64,000 bases of DNA from Nocardia sp. NBC_01327 (GTDB taxonomy: Bacteria; Actinomycetota; Actinomycetes; Mycobacteriales; Mycobacteriaceae): contig NZ_CP108383.1 in NCBI RefSeq assembly GCF_035958815.1, positions 1,178,001-1,242,000 on the forward strand. Direction: 5' to 3'. Of this stretch, positions 51,592-60,594 are shown piece after piece. Position 1 is the first letter of the stretch. Each line of letters starts with the position of its first letter. The position numbers and the translations under genes were made by a program. Below the pieces are notes generated by a model. That model was not told the DNA's origin. It saw only the letters and a program-made list of their open reading frames with translations, and did no database searches.

Positions 51592-53954
51592 AGCGCATCC
51601 CGCCGATTGGACGGGTCCAGCGTGGCGGCCCGGTTGATGCGCGCCCCGATGCCCCGCAGCTCCTCGGCGAAGCGGGCGCGCCGGGCGACCAGGTCCTCGA
51701 GATCGTCGGCAGGTTCGAGCAGCCCGTGATTATCGGCGAGTTTGAGTGCGGTGCCGAACAATTCGGAGGACACCGATTCGGGGCTGTGCAGCCGCTGCTG
51801 CAGCAGCATCTGCCTGCCGACCTGCAGACATTCATCGAGGAAGGCCTTCTTGTCGACGGCGAGCGCCGGATCGCGGGCGGCCAGGCGCTCGGCGACCACG
51901 AGCTGGGCGTCGAAGAAGGACCGCAGCACGCGGTGCGCCATCATGAATCCGGATTCTGCCAGCCTGGCGAGGATTTCGGAGCCGACGGTCCCGGCCGCGG
52001 TGCGCCGGTGCCACTCCGGGTCCACGCGCAGCATCTCGGCGGTGAGCTGGGTGGTGAACTCGGCGCGCTCCGGGAAGAAGAATTCGAATTTCAGCAGGTC
52101 CCGCAGCCGGTAGGCGGCTTCCCAGCCGACCCGCAGCTGATCGCCCTCGGGCGCCTCGACGGCGGTGAGGATGGCCAGCTCCAGGATGGCGCGATTGGCG
52201 AACCAGTGCACCGCGCTATTGCGATAGAACGCGGCCTCGAGGTGTGCGCCCGCGCCGATCGAGTAGACGGGCTCCAGCCCGCCGCGGTACACGGTGACCA
52301 CCTTGGCCACGGCCAGCTGTTCGAGCACGACGGCGAGCCCGTGATCGTCACGCAGCGTGAGGAGTTCACCGCAGGGCAGGTCCCGGCTCCCGATGTAGTC
52401 CAGCACGGGTTCGATGGCGGTGCGCAGCTCACTGCGGGTGAGGGCGCGTTCGTGCACGCCGAGCAGGACCAGCGTGGTGAGGGCGTTGACGGTGATCGGG
52501 GTGACGTCGTTGATGCCGACGGCGACCTCGAAGGCCAGGCGCTGCACCGCCCGGTGTTCCAGCTCCACGATCTCCGGTGCGGCCTCGAAGTCGTGCGGGC
52601 GCAGTGGATCTCCGAGTGCGGCGAGCCGGTCGCGCGCCGACAGCGGGTTGCCGAAACGCACGTACACATGCCCCGCCGAATGCTGTTGATTGCGCACATA
52701 GCGCGCCAGCCAGGCCAATCCCTCGGCTTGTTTACTGCCGCCGGTCTGTTCGTCGGCAATGGCGCCGATTTCATTGAGCCGCTCATAGGTGATGGAGACC
52801 GGAACCAGCATGACATCGTCGATGCGCGATGAACGCAGCGCTGCCGCAAGATAATTCAACAGGCCATAGCGCGGCGGCCGGAGTTTACCCGTGCGGGTGC
52901 GCCCGCCTTCGAAATACCATTCGAGATTGAATCGTTTGGCGAGTAGATAGGCGAAGTATTCTTCGACAACAGCTTTGTACACTTCGTCATCGCCGAAACT
53001 GCGCCGAATGAATACGGTTCCGGTGCGCCGGGCAATGGGTCCGATCGGCCAGAATTTCAGGTTTGCTCCGCCGACCACATGATTGGGCGGAAAGTCATTG
53101 CGCGCCAGAATATCTCCGAGCACGAACGCGTCCACATAGGACCGGTGCGAGGGCAGGAATACCAGTGGATAGCGGCGATTGAGGGCCCGCAGCCGGTCCA
53201 GTCCGGCCGGATCGTCGTCGACCTTCCAGGTGGAGGCGTGCACCGGGCGCATGGCCTGGGTGAACAGATCCGACACCAGCCGGCTCTGCGCGGCGACCAG
53301 TTCCCGCAGTCCGCGTTCGGCTCGCCGGTACACCTCGCGCGCGGGCGTATCCGTCTGTTCCGCAATGGCATCGAGCCGGCGCAGGAATTCCGGTGAGTCC
53401 AGGATCTCCTCGACCACCAGTCGCGGCACCTTGTACCGGTCGCCGATGACGGCGCGCTCGGCGCGCTCCAGGGCGACGATGCCCGCGCGAACTATGGCGC
53501 GCGCGAAGGCTTCCGGCGCTCCGGCCGCGCCTGGATTATTGGCGCGCAGCTCGCTCAGGCGGGCGGGTGCGCCGGTGAGGACCAGATGCCGATCGGGCGC
53601 GTTGGTGACGAGCCGCCGCTGCATGAGCCGATTCGGCTTGCGTGGATTGGACAGCGTGAGCAGATCGCCGAAGCTGGTGCGCCGCACCCCGTCGCGTTCG
53701 GGTGGCAGCCACAGCACCCGCACCGGCACCACCAGTGGATCGTCGTGGCGTCCGACGAGCCGGTCGCCGACGGCGCCGGCGTCCAGATCGAGCTGGGTGA
53801 CGGGCGCGCTGGTGCCGAACTCCTGCGCGATCCCGCCCTCGGCCAGCCAGTTGCCGATGAGTTCGCGTTCGACCCGCCCGGTGGCATCGACGAGCGCCAC
53901 CACCGAACCGGGGATGGTGGCGGCTTCCGGGAGCCGACTGTCGTGATCGAGCAT
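51588..53954 (-). CDS. plsB: Glycerol-3-phosphate acyltransferase (PlsB type)
   Basis: 788 residues from ATG 53954 (GAGGGA before it); a 21-codon longer reading is possible. PlsB motifs are LPSHRSYVDAFVL (HX4D), GTVFIRRSFGDD and YFEGGRTRTGKL (G-x-F-E-G-x-R). Performs the first acylation of glycerol-3-phosphate at the membrane. Forms a two-step unit with the fused PlsC downstream. Confidence 0.93.
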   Translation of the reverse strand: MLDHDSRLPEAATIPGSVVALVDATGRVERELIGNWLAEGGIAQEFGTSAPVTQLDLDAGAVGDRLVGRHDDPLVVPVRVLWLPPERDGVRRTSFGDLLTLSNPRKPNRLMQRRLVTNAPDRHLVLTGAPARLSELRANNPGAAGAPEAFARAIVRAGIVALERAERAVIGDRYKVPRLVVEEILDSPEFLRRLDAIAEQTDTPAREVYRRAERGLRELVAAQSRLVSDLFTQAMRPVHASTWKVDDDPAGLDRLRALNRRYPLVFLPSHRSYVDAFVLGDILARNDFPPNHVVGGANLKFWPIGPIARRTGTVFIRRSFGDDEVYKAVVEEYFAYLLAKRFNLEWYFEGGRTRTGKLRPPRYGLLNYLAAALRSSRIDDVMLVPVSITYERLNEIGAIADEQTGGSKQAEGLAWLARYVRNQQHSAGHVYVRFGNPLSARDRLAALGDPLRPHDFEAAPEIVELEHRAVQRLAFEVAVGINDVTPITVNALTTLVLLGVHERALTRSELRTAIEPVLDYIGSRDLPCGELLTLRDDHGLAVVLEQLAVAKVVTVYRGGLEPVYSIGAGAHLEAAFYRNSAVHWFANRAILELAILTAVEAPEGDQLRVGWEAAYRLRDLLKFEFFFPERAEFTTQLTAEMLRVDPEWHRRTAAGTVGSEILARLAESGFMMAHRVLRSFFDAQLVVAERLAARDPALAVDKKAFLDECLQVGRQMLLQQRLHSPESVSSELFGTALKLADNHGLLEPADDLEDLVARRARFAEELRGIGARINRAATLDPSNRRDAL

Positions 53955-54098
53955 CTGTAGTTCCCTCCGCGCGTGAACCGCCGCAACCCATTGAAGCGGA
54001 AAGAGGGGCACCGGCACTGCGGGTCGCTCAATTCCTCGATCGTGGTGCGGGATTCGCGGCGTGACGGAGCTCGCTTTCGTAGCCTTTCTATTCGAAGC

Positions 54099-54143
54099 AA
54101 GGTAATGCTAACCTCGCTCGATAAGTTAGGTAAGCATAACCTT
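54099..54143 (+). promoter_or_regulatory. Two IdeR/DtxR iron boxes before the salicylate synthase gene
   Basis: AAGGTAATGCTAACCTC (54099-54115) and TTAGGTAAGCATAACCTT (54126-54143) match the TTAGGTTAGGCTAACCTAA consensus at most core positions. They imply repression when iron is plentiful. Confidence 0.8.
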
Positions 54144-54152
54144 GGAGGACCG

Positions 54153-55487
54153 GTGGCAGCCACGGACGAACGGTTACGGCTCGACGACGAGCGGCGATGG
54201 GGCGAACATGTCACCGATCCGGTGGCGGCGGTATCCGCGCTCGCGGCGGCCGATCGCTTCGGTGAATATGTCGTCTACGAGAAGCCGGGCGCCTGGGTGT
54301 TCGCGGCCGATCCGCTCGGCGGTGTGGAACTGGACGCGGACGAGCTGCGCTCCACCTGGGACGGGCAGACCACCGCCGGCGCCTGGACGGGCAGTCCGGC
54401 GCAGGCCGTGGATCGCGCCCTCGCCGAACTACCGCTCGGGCAGCGAAACGCGTACGGCTGGATCGGTTTCGAGTTCTGCGCCTGGTCGCTCGGCGCGACC
54501 GCGCACGTGCACCCCCGGGCCACGCTGGCGCATCTGATGATTCCGCGCATCGAGGTGCGCATCGACGAGACCGGGATCCGGGTCGCCGGAGCCACGCCCG
54601 CGGAGACCGCGGATATCCACGAGCTGATCACCGCCTCGCAGGGCAGCGCGCTGCCGGTGGCGCATCCGGTGGATGTCACGATCGACCCGACCGCCTACGC
54701 CGACCGCGTCGCGACCGGCGTCGCCGAGATCCACGCCGGCAAATATCAGAAGGTGATCCTGTCGCGGAAGGTGGATCTGCCCTTCGCCGTGAACATTCCG
54801 GACACCTACCGGCTGGGCCGCATGCACAACACCCCGGCCCGCTCCTTCCTGCTGCGGCTCGGCGGCCTCGAAGCGGCCGGGTTCAGTCCCGAGCTGGTGG
54901 CCGCGGTGGACGCCGATCGCATGGTGACCACCGAACCGCTTGCGGGCACCCGGGCCTTCGGCCGCGGCGCCGCCGTCGATACCGCGGCCCGCGCCGAGCT
55001 GATCGGTGATCCCAAAGAGATTGTCGAGCACGCCATTTCCGTGCAGACCTCGTTCTCGGAGATCGCCGCGGTGGCCGAGCCGGAGACCACGGTCGTCTCG
55101 GATTTCATGGCGGTGCGGGAGCGCGGCAGCGTGCAGCATCTGGCTTCCACGGTGAAGGGCCTGCTGGCGGCCGATAGGAGCCCGTGGGATGCGCTGGAGA
55201 CCCTGTTCCCGTCGGTGACGGCCTCCGGGATTCCCAAGGCGGCCGGCGTCGACGCGGTCTTCCGCCTCGACCATGATCCGCGCGGACTGTATTCCGGTGC
55301 GGTGGTGACGGTTTCACCGGACGGTGCACTGGAGGCGACGCTGGTGCTGCGCGCCGTCTATCAGACCGGTGCGGGCGCGTGGCTGCGCGCGGGCGCGGGT
55401 GTAGTCGGTCAGTCCCGCCCGGAACGCGAATTCGAGGAGACCTGCGAGAAATTGGGCAGCGTCGCACCCTATGTCGTGCGGGCATAA
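54153..55487 (+). CDS. nbtS: Salicylate synthase (MbtI/NbtS type)
   Basis: 444 residues from GTG at 54153 with GGAGGA before it. Chorismate-binding fold: KYQKVILSRKVDLPF, TTEPLAGTRAFGRG, DPKEIVEHAISVQ, F-P-S-V-T-A-S-G-I-P-K-A and the final G-A-G-V-V-G-Q-S-R-P-E-R-E-F-E-E-T. Length and sequence fit the two-step isochorismate/salicylate synthases of mycobactin and nocobactin. Iron boxes upstream support a siderophore role. Convergent to the SDR gene. Confidence 0.88.
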   Translation: MAATDERLRLDDERRWGEHVTDPVAAVSALAAADRFGEYVVYEKPGAWVFAADPLGGVELDADELRSTWDGQTTAGAWTGSPAQAVDRALAELPLGQRNAYGWIGFEFCAWSLGATAHVHPRATLAHLMIPRIEVRIDETGIRVAGATPAETADIHELITASQGSALPVAHPVDVTIDPTAYADRVATGVAEIHAGKYQKVILSRKVDLPFAVNIPDTYRLGRMHNTPARSFLLRLGGLEAAGFSPELVAAVDADRMVTTEPLAGTRAFGRGAAVDTAARAELIGDPKEIVEHAISVQTSFSEIAAVAEPETTVVSDFMAVRERGSVQHLASTVKGLLAADRSPWDALETLFPSVTASGIPKAAGVDAVFRLDHDPRGLYSGAVVTVSPDGALEATLVLRAVYQTGAGAWLRAGAGVVGQSRPEREFEETCEKLGSVAPYVVRA

Positions 55488-55507
55488 CACTTTTCGTCGT
55501 GAGTGAC

Positions 55508-56380
55508 TCAGACCGGGAAGTCGACGCCGGTCAGCCGTTCCGCCAGCTCCCAGAGCTGGCGGGCGGTCTTCTCATCGTGTGAGGCGGCGCTGGAACTGAC
55601 CAGGCCCGGCTTCCCGCGCCAGCCGAACCATTCGGAGGGCCCGTAGTAGCCGCCCGGCTCGGCGTCGCCGACGGCGGCGAAGAGCGTGGGCAGCGCGCCC
55701 GCCTCGGCGCTCTGCGCGATCAGTCGATTACCCAGGTCGATGACCTGCTCCAGCAGATTCTGCGCTTTGGAGTTGATCTCGGTGGCCGCATATCCCGGAT
55801 GCGCGGCCACTGCCAGTTTCGGTGACTCGACCGTGAACAGGCGCCGCTGTAGCTCGTAGGTGAACAGCAGCAGCGCGAGCTTCGACTGGGCGTACGCGCC
55901 GAATCGCTGATACGAGCGATGCTCCCAGTTCAGGTCGTCCAGATCGATGCGGCCGATGTAGTGCGTGACGCTGCTGACGTTCACGATGCGCCCCGAGATG
56001 CGTTCCAGCAGTAAGCCGCTCAGTGCGAAGTGGCCGAGGAAATTGGTGCCGATCTGCAGTTCGAAGCCGTCGGCGGTGCGGCTGAGCGGAGCCGCCATCA
56101 CACCGGCATTGTTGATCAGCACATCCGCGTAGTCCACGGTATCGGCGAAGGCGCGCACCGAGCGCAGATCGGCCAGATCGAGCGAGCGCACCTGCACCCG
56201 CCCCTTGATGGTCTTGGCGACCGCCTGCCCCTTGATCTCATTGCGGCAGGCCATGATCACGAGCCCGCCGGCCTCGGCCAGCGCCCGTGCGGTGGCCGCG
56301 CCCAGCCCGCTCGTCGCCCCGGTGACAATGAAGGTCCGATCGGTCAGATCCGGAATATTCGACGTGTTCCACCCACCCAT
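55508..56380 (-). CDS. Short-chain dehydrogenase (retinol dehydrogenase-like)
   Basis: 290 residues. Rossmann site TGATSGLG near 20, NNAG (V-L-I-N-N-A-G-V-M-A) near 88, and the catalytic S...YAQSK near 155. About 55% identical by eye to the SDR at 59027. Lies 47 bases after the salicylate-AMP ligase on the same strand, so it may be co-expressed under iron control. Confidence 0.9.
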   Translation of the reverse strand: MGGWNTSNIPDLTDRTFIVTGATSGLGAATARALAEAGGLVIMACRNEIKGQAVAKTIKGRVQVRSLDLADLRSVRAFADTVDYADVLINNAGVMAAPLSRTADGFELQIGTNFLGHFALSGLLLERISGRIVNVSSVTHYIGRIDLDDLNWEHRSYQRFGAYAQSKLALLLFTYELQRRLFTVESPKLAVAAHPGYAATEINSKAQNLLEQVIDLGNRLIAQSAEAGALPTLFAAVGDAEPGGYYGPSEWFGWRGKPGLVSSSAASHDEKTARQLWELAERLTGVDFPV

Positions 56381-56427
56381 AGCCGAACTCTATGGTGTGG
56401 GTGGCGGCTTGTCTCGCCGAACGCGTT

Positions 56428-58056
56428 TCAGCTTCCGCGCAAGGCCTTCTTGTCGATCTTGCCCACGGCGGTGATCGGCAGCGTGTCCGCCTGGCGCAGC
56501 ACATCGGGCAGTTTGTAGGTCGCGAGTCCGCGCTCGGTCAGGAAGGTCTTGATCGCGGCGAGCGAGGGCATCTCACCGTCCACCACCAGAACCGCGCAGA
56601 CCCTTTCGCCGAGCGTGGCATCGGGCAGGCCGACCGCGGCGGCGTGCCGGACCACCGGATGCGCCAGCAGATGCTCCTCGAGTTCATCGCAGGAGATGTT
56701 CTCGCCGCCGCGATTGATCACATCCTTGATACGCCCGGAGACCATGAGATGCCCGCTCGGCAGGCGGCGCACCAGATCGCCGCTGCGGTAGTAGCCGTCG
56801 GGGGTGAAGGCGCGCGAATTGTGCTCGGGGGCACGGTAGTAGCCGCGAATCGTGTACGGGCCGCGGGTGAGCAGCTCACCCTCCTCGCCGTCCGGAACGT
56901 CATTGCCGTCGGCGTCGACCACCCGCACCTCGTCGGCGGGGGAGAGCGGACGGCCCTGGGTGGTGCGGACGAGTTCGTCGGAATCGTCGAGGCGGGTGTA
57001 GTTGAGCAGGCCCTCGGCCATGCCGAACACCTGCTGCAACCGCGCCTTCAGGGCGGGCTCCACCTCGCGCGCATTGACCTCGGCCAGCCGCGCGCCGCCC
57101 ACCTGGAGCAGGCGCAGCGACGACAGCTCGGCCTCCTCCCATTCCACTGCGGCGCACCACAATTGCGCCAGCGGCGGGACCACGGCGGTGACCGTCACGC
57201 CGTGGCGTTCGATGGCGGCGAAGGCGTTCTCCGGGCTCGGATCGGTGATGAACACCATGCCGCCGCCGGTGGCGATGGTGCCGAGAATGCCGGGGCAGGA
57301 CAGCGGAAAGTTGTGTGCGACGGGCAGTGTCGCGAGGTAGACGTCCTCGGGGCCGAGTTCGCAGATCGCGGCGCTGGACGTCGCGTTGTAGGTGTAGTCG
57401 TCGTGGGTGCGGGCGATCAGCTTCGGCAGTCCGGTGGTGCCGCCCGACACCAGCATGAGGGCGATATCGGCAGCATCGATCTCCGGCAGCGAATCACCCT
57501 CCGCGGGAACGGAATGCAGATCGGTGAACGGGCCCGGCTCGCCGAGCACGAGCACATGCCGCAGCGTGGGCACGGCGGTGCGCACCTGCTCGGCCAGGGC
57601 GCGGTAGTCGAAGTCGCCGAGACGATCGGCGATGATGTACGCGACCGCGCCGGAGAGCCGGGTGAGGTGCTCGATCTCGGCCCGGCGATGCGCGGGCAGG
57701 GTCAGCACCGGAATGATTCCGGCGCGCAGCAGCCCGAAAAGCACCGGCACGAACTCCAGCACATTGGGCAGCTGGACGACGACTCGATCGCCGGGGCGCA
57801 GACCCAGCGCCAGCATGCCGTGCGCCATCCGGTCGGCCGCGACATCCAGTTGGTCGTAGGTCGCACCCGCGCCCGGTGTGCCGGAATCCGCCAGCAGCGC
57901 CGGGCGATCGGGCCACTGCCGCGCGGCCTCGCGCAGCAGTTCGCCGAGCGGGCGTCCGGCCCAGTACCCGGCCTGCCGGTAGCTCGCCGCGAGATCGGCG
58001 GGGAAGGGGACGAAGCCGTCACGGTGGTCCCGGACGGCGGACGGATTCGATGTCAC
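56428..58056 (-). CDS. nbtT: Salicylate-AMP ligase (NbtT / DhbE-MbtA type)
   Basis: 542 residues from GTG at 58056. Adenylation motifs: SGGTTGLPKLIARTHDDY, G-M-A-E-G-L-L-N-Y-T-R, YRSGDLVRRLPSGHLMVSGR, and the GRIKDVINRGGENISCDE core and C-terminal Lys (V-G-K-I-D-K-K-A). Activates the aryl acid for loading on the siderophore carrier. Pairs with salicylate synthase nearby. Confidence 0.9.
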   Translation of the reverse strand: MTSNPSAVRDHRDGFVPFPADLAASYRQAGYWAGRPLGELLREAARQWPDRPALLADSGTPGAGATYDQLDVAADRMAHGMLALGLRPGDRVVVQLPNVLEFVPVLFGLLRAGIIPVLTLPAHRRAEIEHLTRLSGAVAYIIADRLGDFDYRALAEQVRTAVPTLRHVLVLGEPGPFTDLHSVPAEGDSLPEIDAADIALMLVSGGTTGLPKLIARTHDDYTYNATSSAAICELGPEDVYLATLPVAHNFPLSCPGILGTIATGGGMVFITDPSPENAFAAIERHGVTVTAVVPPLAQLWCAAVEWEEAELSSLRLLQVGGARLAEVNAREVEPALKARLQQVFGMAEGLLNYTRLDDSDELVRTTQGRPLSPADEVRVVDADGNDVPDGEEGELLTRGPYTIRGYYRAPEHNSRAFTPDGYYRSGDLVRRLPSGHLMVSGRIKDVINRGGENISCDELEEHLLAHPVVRHAAAVGLPDATLGERVCAVLVVDGEMPSLAAIKTFLTERGLATYKLPDVLRQADTLPITAVGKIDKKALRGS

Positions 58057-58088
58057 AGCGACGACCTCTAGCGAGTAAGGGTTACTTA

Positions 58089-58107
58089 GAAAGGTTAGGC
58101 AACCCTA
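58089..58107 (-). promoter_or_regulatory. IdeR/DtxR iron box before the salicylate-AMP ligase gene
   Basis: GAAAGGTTAGGCAACCCTA matches 13 of 15 core positions of the consensus, between the ligase and DsbB genes. Confidence 0.75.
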
Positions 58108-58123
58108 TCTCACTCGGCAGAAG

Positions 58124-58780
58124 TCAGTGCGTCCCAGGCAGTACGCAGCCGTCCTTCAGTACTCCGATGTCGTGGAAGAACTGATAGCAGGCCGGATCAT
58201 CGGGCAGCTTGGCGTGGAATCCCTCGAGGAAGAACGTGGCGACGATATTCACCACGATGACCAGCGCGAGGAATCCGATCGCGAGTTTCCCCGCCATCCG
58301 GTGCGGCACATCCGGAATCGTGGTGGTGGCGGTCAGGTACGAAAACGACAGCACCACACCGATTGTCGTGATGGCCGCGGCGAACAGAATCCACGCCCAT
58401 ACGTACAGGTGCAGCCCGAACACCGCGCCCATGTACCCGGGATCGCCCGGCAGGATGTGCAGCATGGTCTGCCGCCAGGCCGTGAAGCCGCCGCCGAAGC
58501 AGGCCACGATCGCCAGACCCCAGCCGACCGCGTAATCGCGCGGCGCGACGGTCCCGTTCATGCCCTTGCGCACGATGTACGCCCCGCCCAGCGCGGCCAG
58601 CATCATGAAATAGCGCTGCAGCATGCACAGCGGGCACGGGTACTCCCCATTGACGAACTGGAATCCGAGCCCGCCGCAGATCACGCCCGCCCAGCCGGCG
58701 ACGAAGATGACGGCCAGCCAGTACTGCACCTGACCGAGTGCGCCGCTGCGGGTTTCGGCGCCCGCGGTCTCGGTCACCAT
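58124..58780 (-). CDS. dsbB: Disulfide bond formation protein B (DsbB)
   Basis: 218 residues from ATG 58780. Four helices; active-site pair Y-P-C-P-L-C-M-L-Q-R near residue 49 and a second loop Cys pair in DDPACYQFF...DGCVLPG near the end. Re-oxidises a DsbA-like partner and passes electrons to quinone. Upstream gene overlaps by 7 bases. Confidence 0.88.
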   Translation of the reverse strand: MVTETAGAETRSGALGQVQYWLAVIFVAGWAGVICGGLGFQFVNGEYPCPLCMLQRYFMMLAALGGAYIVRKGMNGTVAPRDYAVGWGLAIVACFGGGFTAWRQTMLHILPGDPGYMGAVFGLHLYVWAWILFAAAITTIGVVLSFSYLTATTTIPDVPHRMAGKLAIGFLALVIVVNIVATFFLEGFHAKLPDDPACYQFFHDIGVLKDGCVLPGTH

Positions 58781-58938
58781 GTCAGCCCCAGACCGAGACT
58801 GCTGGTGATGTGCAACTTCAGCAGTACGGCGCTCAGCAGGGCCACGATCCACCAGGCGGCCAGAATCGAGCGCCGGGAATTCTGTTTGTAGATCAGGATC
58901 AAAACCCCCAGCAAACCCAAGAGTATGAGCGTATCCAT
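58774..58938 (-). CDS. DUF5993-type small membrane protein
   Basis: 54 residues from ATG 58938 (a longer frame to 59010 is unlikely). Two helices, TLILLGLLGVLILIY and SILAAWWIVALLSAVLL, then HITSSLGLGLTW. This small protein family is regularly found with DsbB; function unknown. Confidence 0.78.
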   Translation of the reverse strand: MDTLILLGLLGVLILIYKQNSRRSILAAWWIVALLSAVLLKLHITSSLGLGLTW

Positions 58939-59026
58939 GGTTGCGGACGCTACCGCAATTTTCGGGCATTCCACCGTTGTCGGCGAGACCCGACGGTCGC
59001 GCCCGCCCACCCCTAGACTCGATCAG

Positions 59027-59911
59027 GTGAGTGGTTGGGACATCGCCGACATCCCGGATCAGACCGGTCGAACGGTCATTGTGACGGGCGCCAACAGCGG
59101 GCTGGGCGCGGCGACAACGCGTGCGCTGGCCGGGGCCGGGGCGCAGGTGATCATGGCCTGCCGCAATGAGGTCAAGGCCCGGTCCGTCGCCGGTGAGATC
59201 GGCAGGGGCGTGCAGGTGCGCCGCCTGGATCTCGCCGATCTGGCCTCGGTGCGCGAATTCGCCGACTCCATCGATTCGGCCGATGTGCTTATCAACAATG
59301 CGGGCGTGATGGCGGTGCCGCTGAAGCGCACCGCCGACGGCTTCGAAATGCAGGTCGGCACAAACTATCTCGGTCATTTCGCACTGACGGCCCTGCTGCT
59401 GGACAAGGTGCGCGACCGCATCGTCACGCTGTCCAGCGGAGCGCACGCCATGGGCAAGATCGACCTCGAGGACCTCAACTGGGAGCGCCGCGGTTATCAG
59501 CGCTGGGCCGCCTACGGGCAGTCCAAGCTCGCGGATCTGATGTTCGCCTATGAACTGCAACGCCGCCTGACCGCCGCCGGTTCACCGAAGCTGTCACTGG
59601 CCGCGCACCCCGGTTATGCGGCCACCGACCTGCAGGCCCATACCGAGTCGGTCTACGACGCGCTGATGGCGGTGGGCAATCGGCTCTTCGCGCAGAGCGC
59701 TCGGATGGGTGCGCTGCCAACACTTTTCGCCGCCACCTCCGCTGAGGTGGAGCCCGGCCGGTACTACGGTCCGACCGGCCTGCGCGGGCTGCGCGGTCAT
59801 CCCGGCCGCAGCGGCTCCAGCGCCGCCTCGCGCGACGAGGTGACCGCCCGCCGCCTGTGGGAGCTGTCGGAACAGCTGACCAAGGTCAGCTTCTCGTTCC
59901 CGCGCCGATAG
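59027..59911 (+). CDS. Short-chain dehydrogenase, paralogue of the 55.5-kb SDR
   Basis: 294 residues from GTG at 59027. TGANSGLG NAD(P) motif, V-L-I-N-N-A-G-V-M-A-V-P, and catalytic Y-G-Q-S-K. Shares W-D/N-x-x-D-I-P, AAHPGYAAT and RYYGP(T/S) blocks with the other SDR. Followed closely by the PH-domain gene. Confidence 0.9.
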   Translation: MSGWDIADIPDQTGRTVIVTGANSGLGAATTRALAGAGAQVIMACRNEVKARSVAGEIGRGVQVRRLDLADLASVREFADSIDSADVLINNAGVMAVPLKRTADGFEMQVGTNYLGHFALTALLLDKVRDRIVTLSSGAHAMGKIDLEDLNWERRGYQRWAAYGQSKLADLMFAYELQRRLTAAGSPKLSLAAHPGYAATDLQAHTESVYDALMAVGNRLFAQSARMGALPTLFAATSAEVEPGRYYGPTGLRGLRGHPGRSGSSAASRDEVTARRLWELSEQLTKVSFSFPRR

Positions 59912-59923
59912 CCGCCGGCAGCC

Positions 59924-60286
59924 ATGAGTGTTCCGTTCGACCGCCGCGATCAGCTGGACAAAATTCAAGCCGGATTGCTGCCGGGTGAGGCGATCATCGC
60001 CGTGTACGACGCGATCGGGGTGGGCACCGGATTCCTGGGGCTCACCGATCGGCGCGTGATCATCCAGGACAATTCGTTCGTGGGGAAGAAGATCGCCATC
60101 ACGAGCATTCCGTACGCGCGGATCAGCAGTGTCAGCATTCTGACCAACAAATCGTTCGCGGGGCAGTGGTTCTCCTCGGGACATCTGGCCATCAGCACCG
60201 GGCACCACACCTATGAGGTGGAGTTCCGCGGCGATGACAAGACGCGGCACGCGCACGACGTGATCCTGCACTACATCACGCAGTAG
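59924..60286 (+). CDS. Bacterial PH-domain protein
   Basis: 120 residues, 12 bases after the SDR. The fold is a bacterial PH-like domain (GFLGLTDRRVIIQDNSFVGKK, IPYARISSVSILTN, Y-E-V-E-F-R). Likely membrane or protein binding; no catalytic motif. Confidence 0.8.
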   Translation: MSVPFDRRDQLDKIQAGLLPGEAIIAVYDAIGVGTGFLGLTDRRVIIQDNSFVGKKIAITSIPYARISSVSILTNKSFAGQWFSSGHLAISTGHHTYEVEFRGDDKTRHAHDVILHYITQ

Positions 60287-60431
60287 CCGAGGCGAACCGC
60301 ACCGCCGGCCGGGCCGGACGCGCGGCCGTGATGCCCGAGCGGTGGGACGTGATCCCGGAGTGTGGGATGCGCGGGCGCGGCTGTGGTCACCGCCACAGGC
60401 ACCCTCGGCGATTTCTGATACTCTGCCTGGC
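60287..60431. other. Promoter region of the aromatic leader
   Basis: High-GC run with GATACT at 60417-60422, 9 bases before the leader ATG, so the transcript is short-leadered or leaderless. No gene seen. Confidence 0.5.
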
Positions 60432-60500
60432 ATGCAGCGCACGTATTTCTGGTTTAGCCAGCCGGCCCCGGGTGGGTCGCGCGGCGTGAACCTGCGCTGA
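60432..60500 (+). CDS. Aromatic leader peptide of the DAHP synthase gene
   Basis: 22 codons; residues 5-8 are Y-F-W-F, three aromatic amino acids and all three end products of the pathway. A stalled ribosome here would report Tyr, Phe or Trp shortage. Followed by mutually exclusive RNA stems before aroG. Confidence 0.8.
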   Translation: MQRTYFWFSQPAPGGSRGVNLR

Positions 60501-60509
60501 CCTCTTCCA

Positions 60510-60594
60510 CCCCGAGCCGGACGAACACAGACCGGCGCCAAGGGGTTTCGCAGTAACTCTCCGTGGGTCGGCCTGAGACAAGGAACCCACGATC
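60510..60594 (+). promoter_or_regulatory. Attenuator and RBS-sequestering hairpins before DAHP synthase
   Basis: A hairpin of CCCC...GCCGG with CCGGC...GGGG (60510-60545) precedes GTTTCG. Then CGTGGGT (60562-60568) pairs with ACCCACG (60585-60591), enclosing AAGGA just before the ATG. The leader ORF carries the same GTGGGTCG (60472-60479) and could compete for ACCCAC. Confidence 0.6.

Noticed and set aside
56392..58071. 559-codon plus-strand frame across the salicylate-AMP ligase gene
   Set aside because: Shadow of an obvious adenylation enzyme on the other strand.
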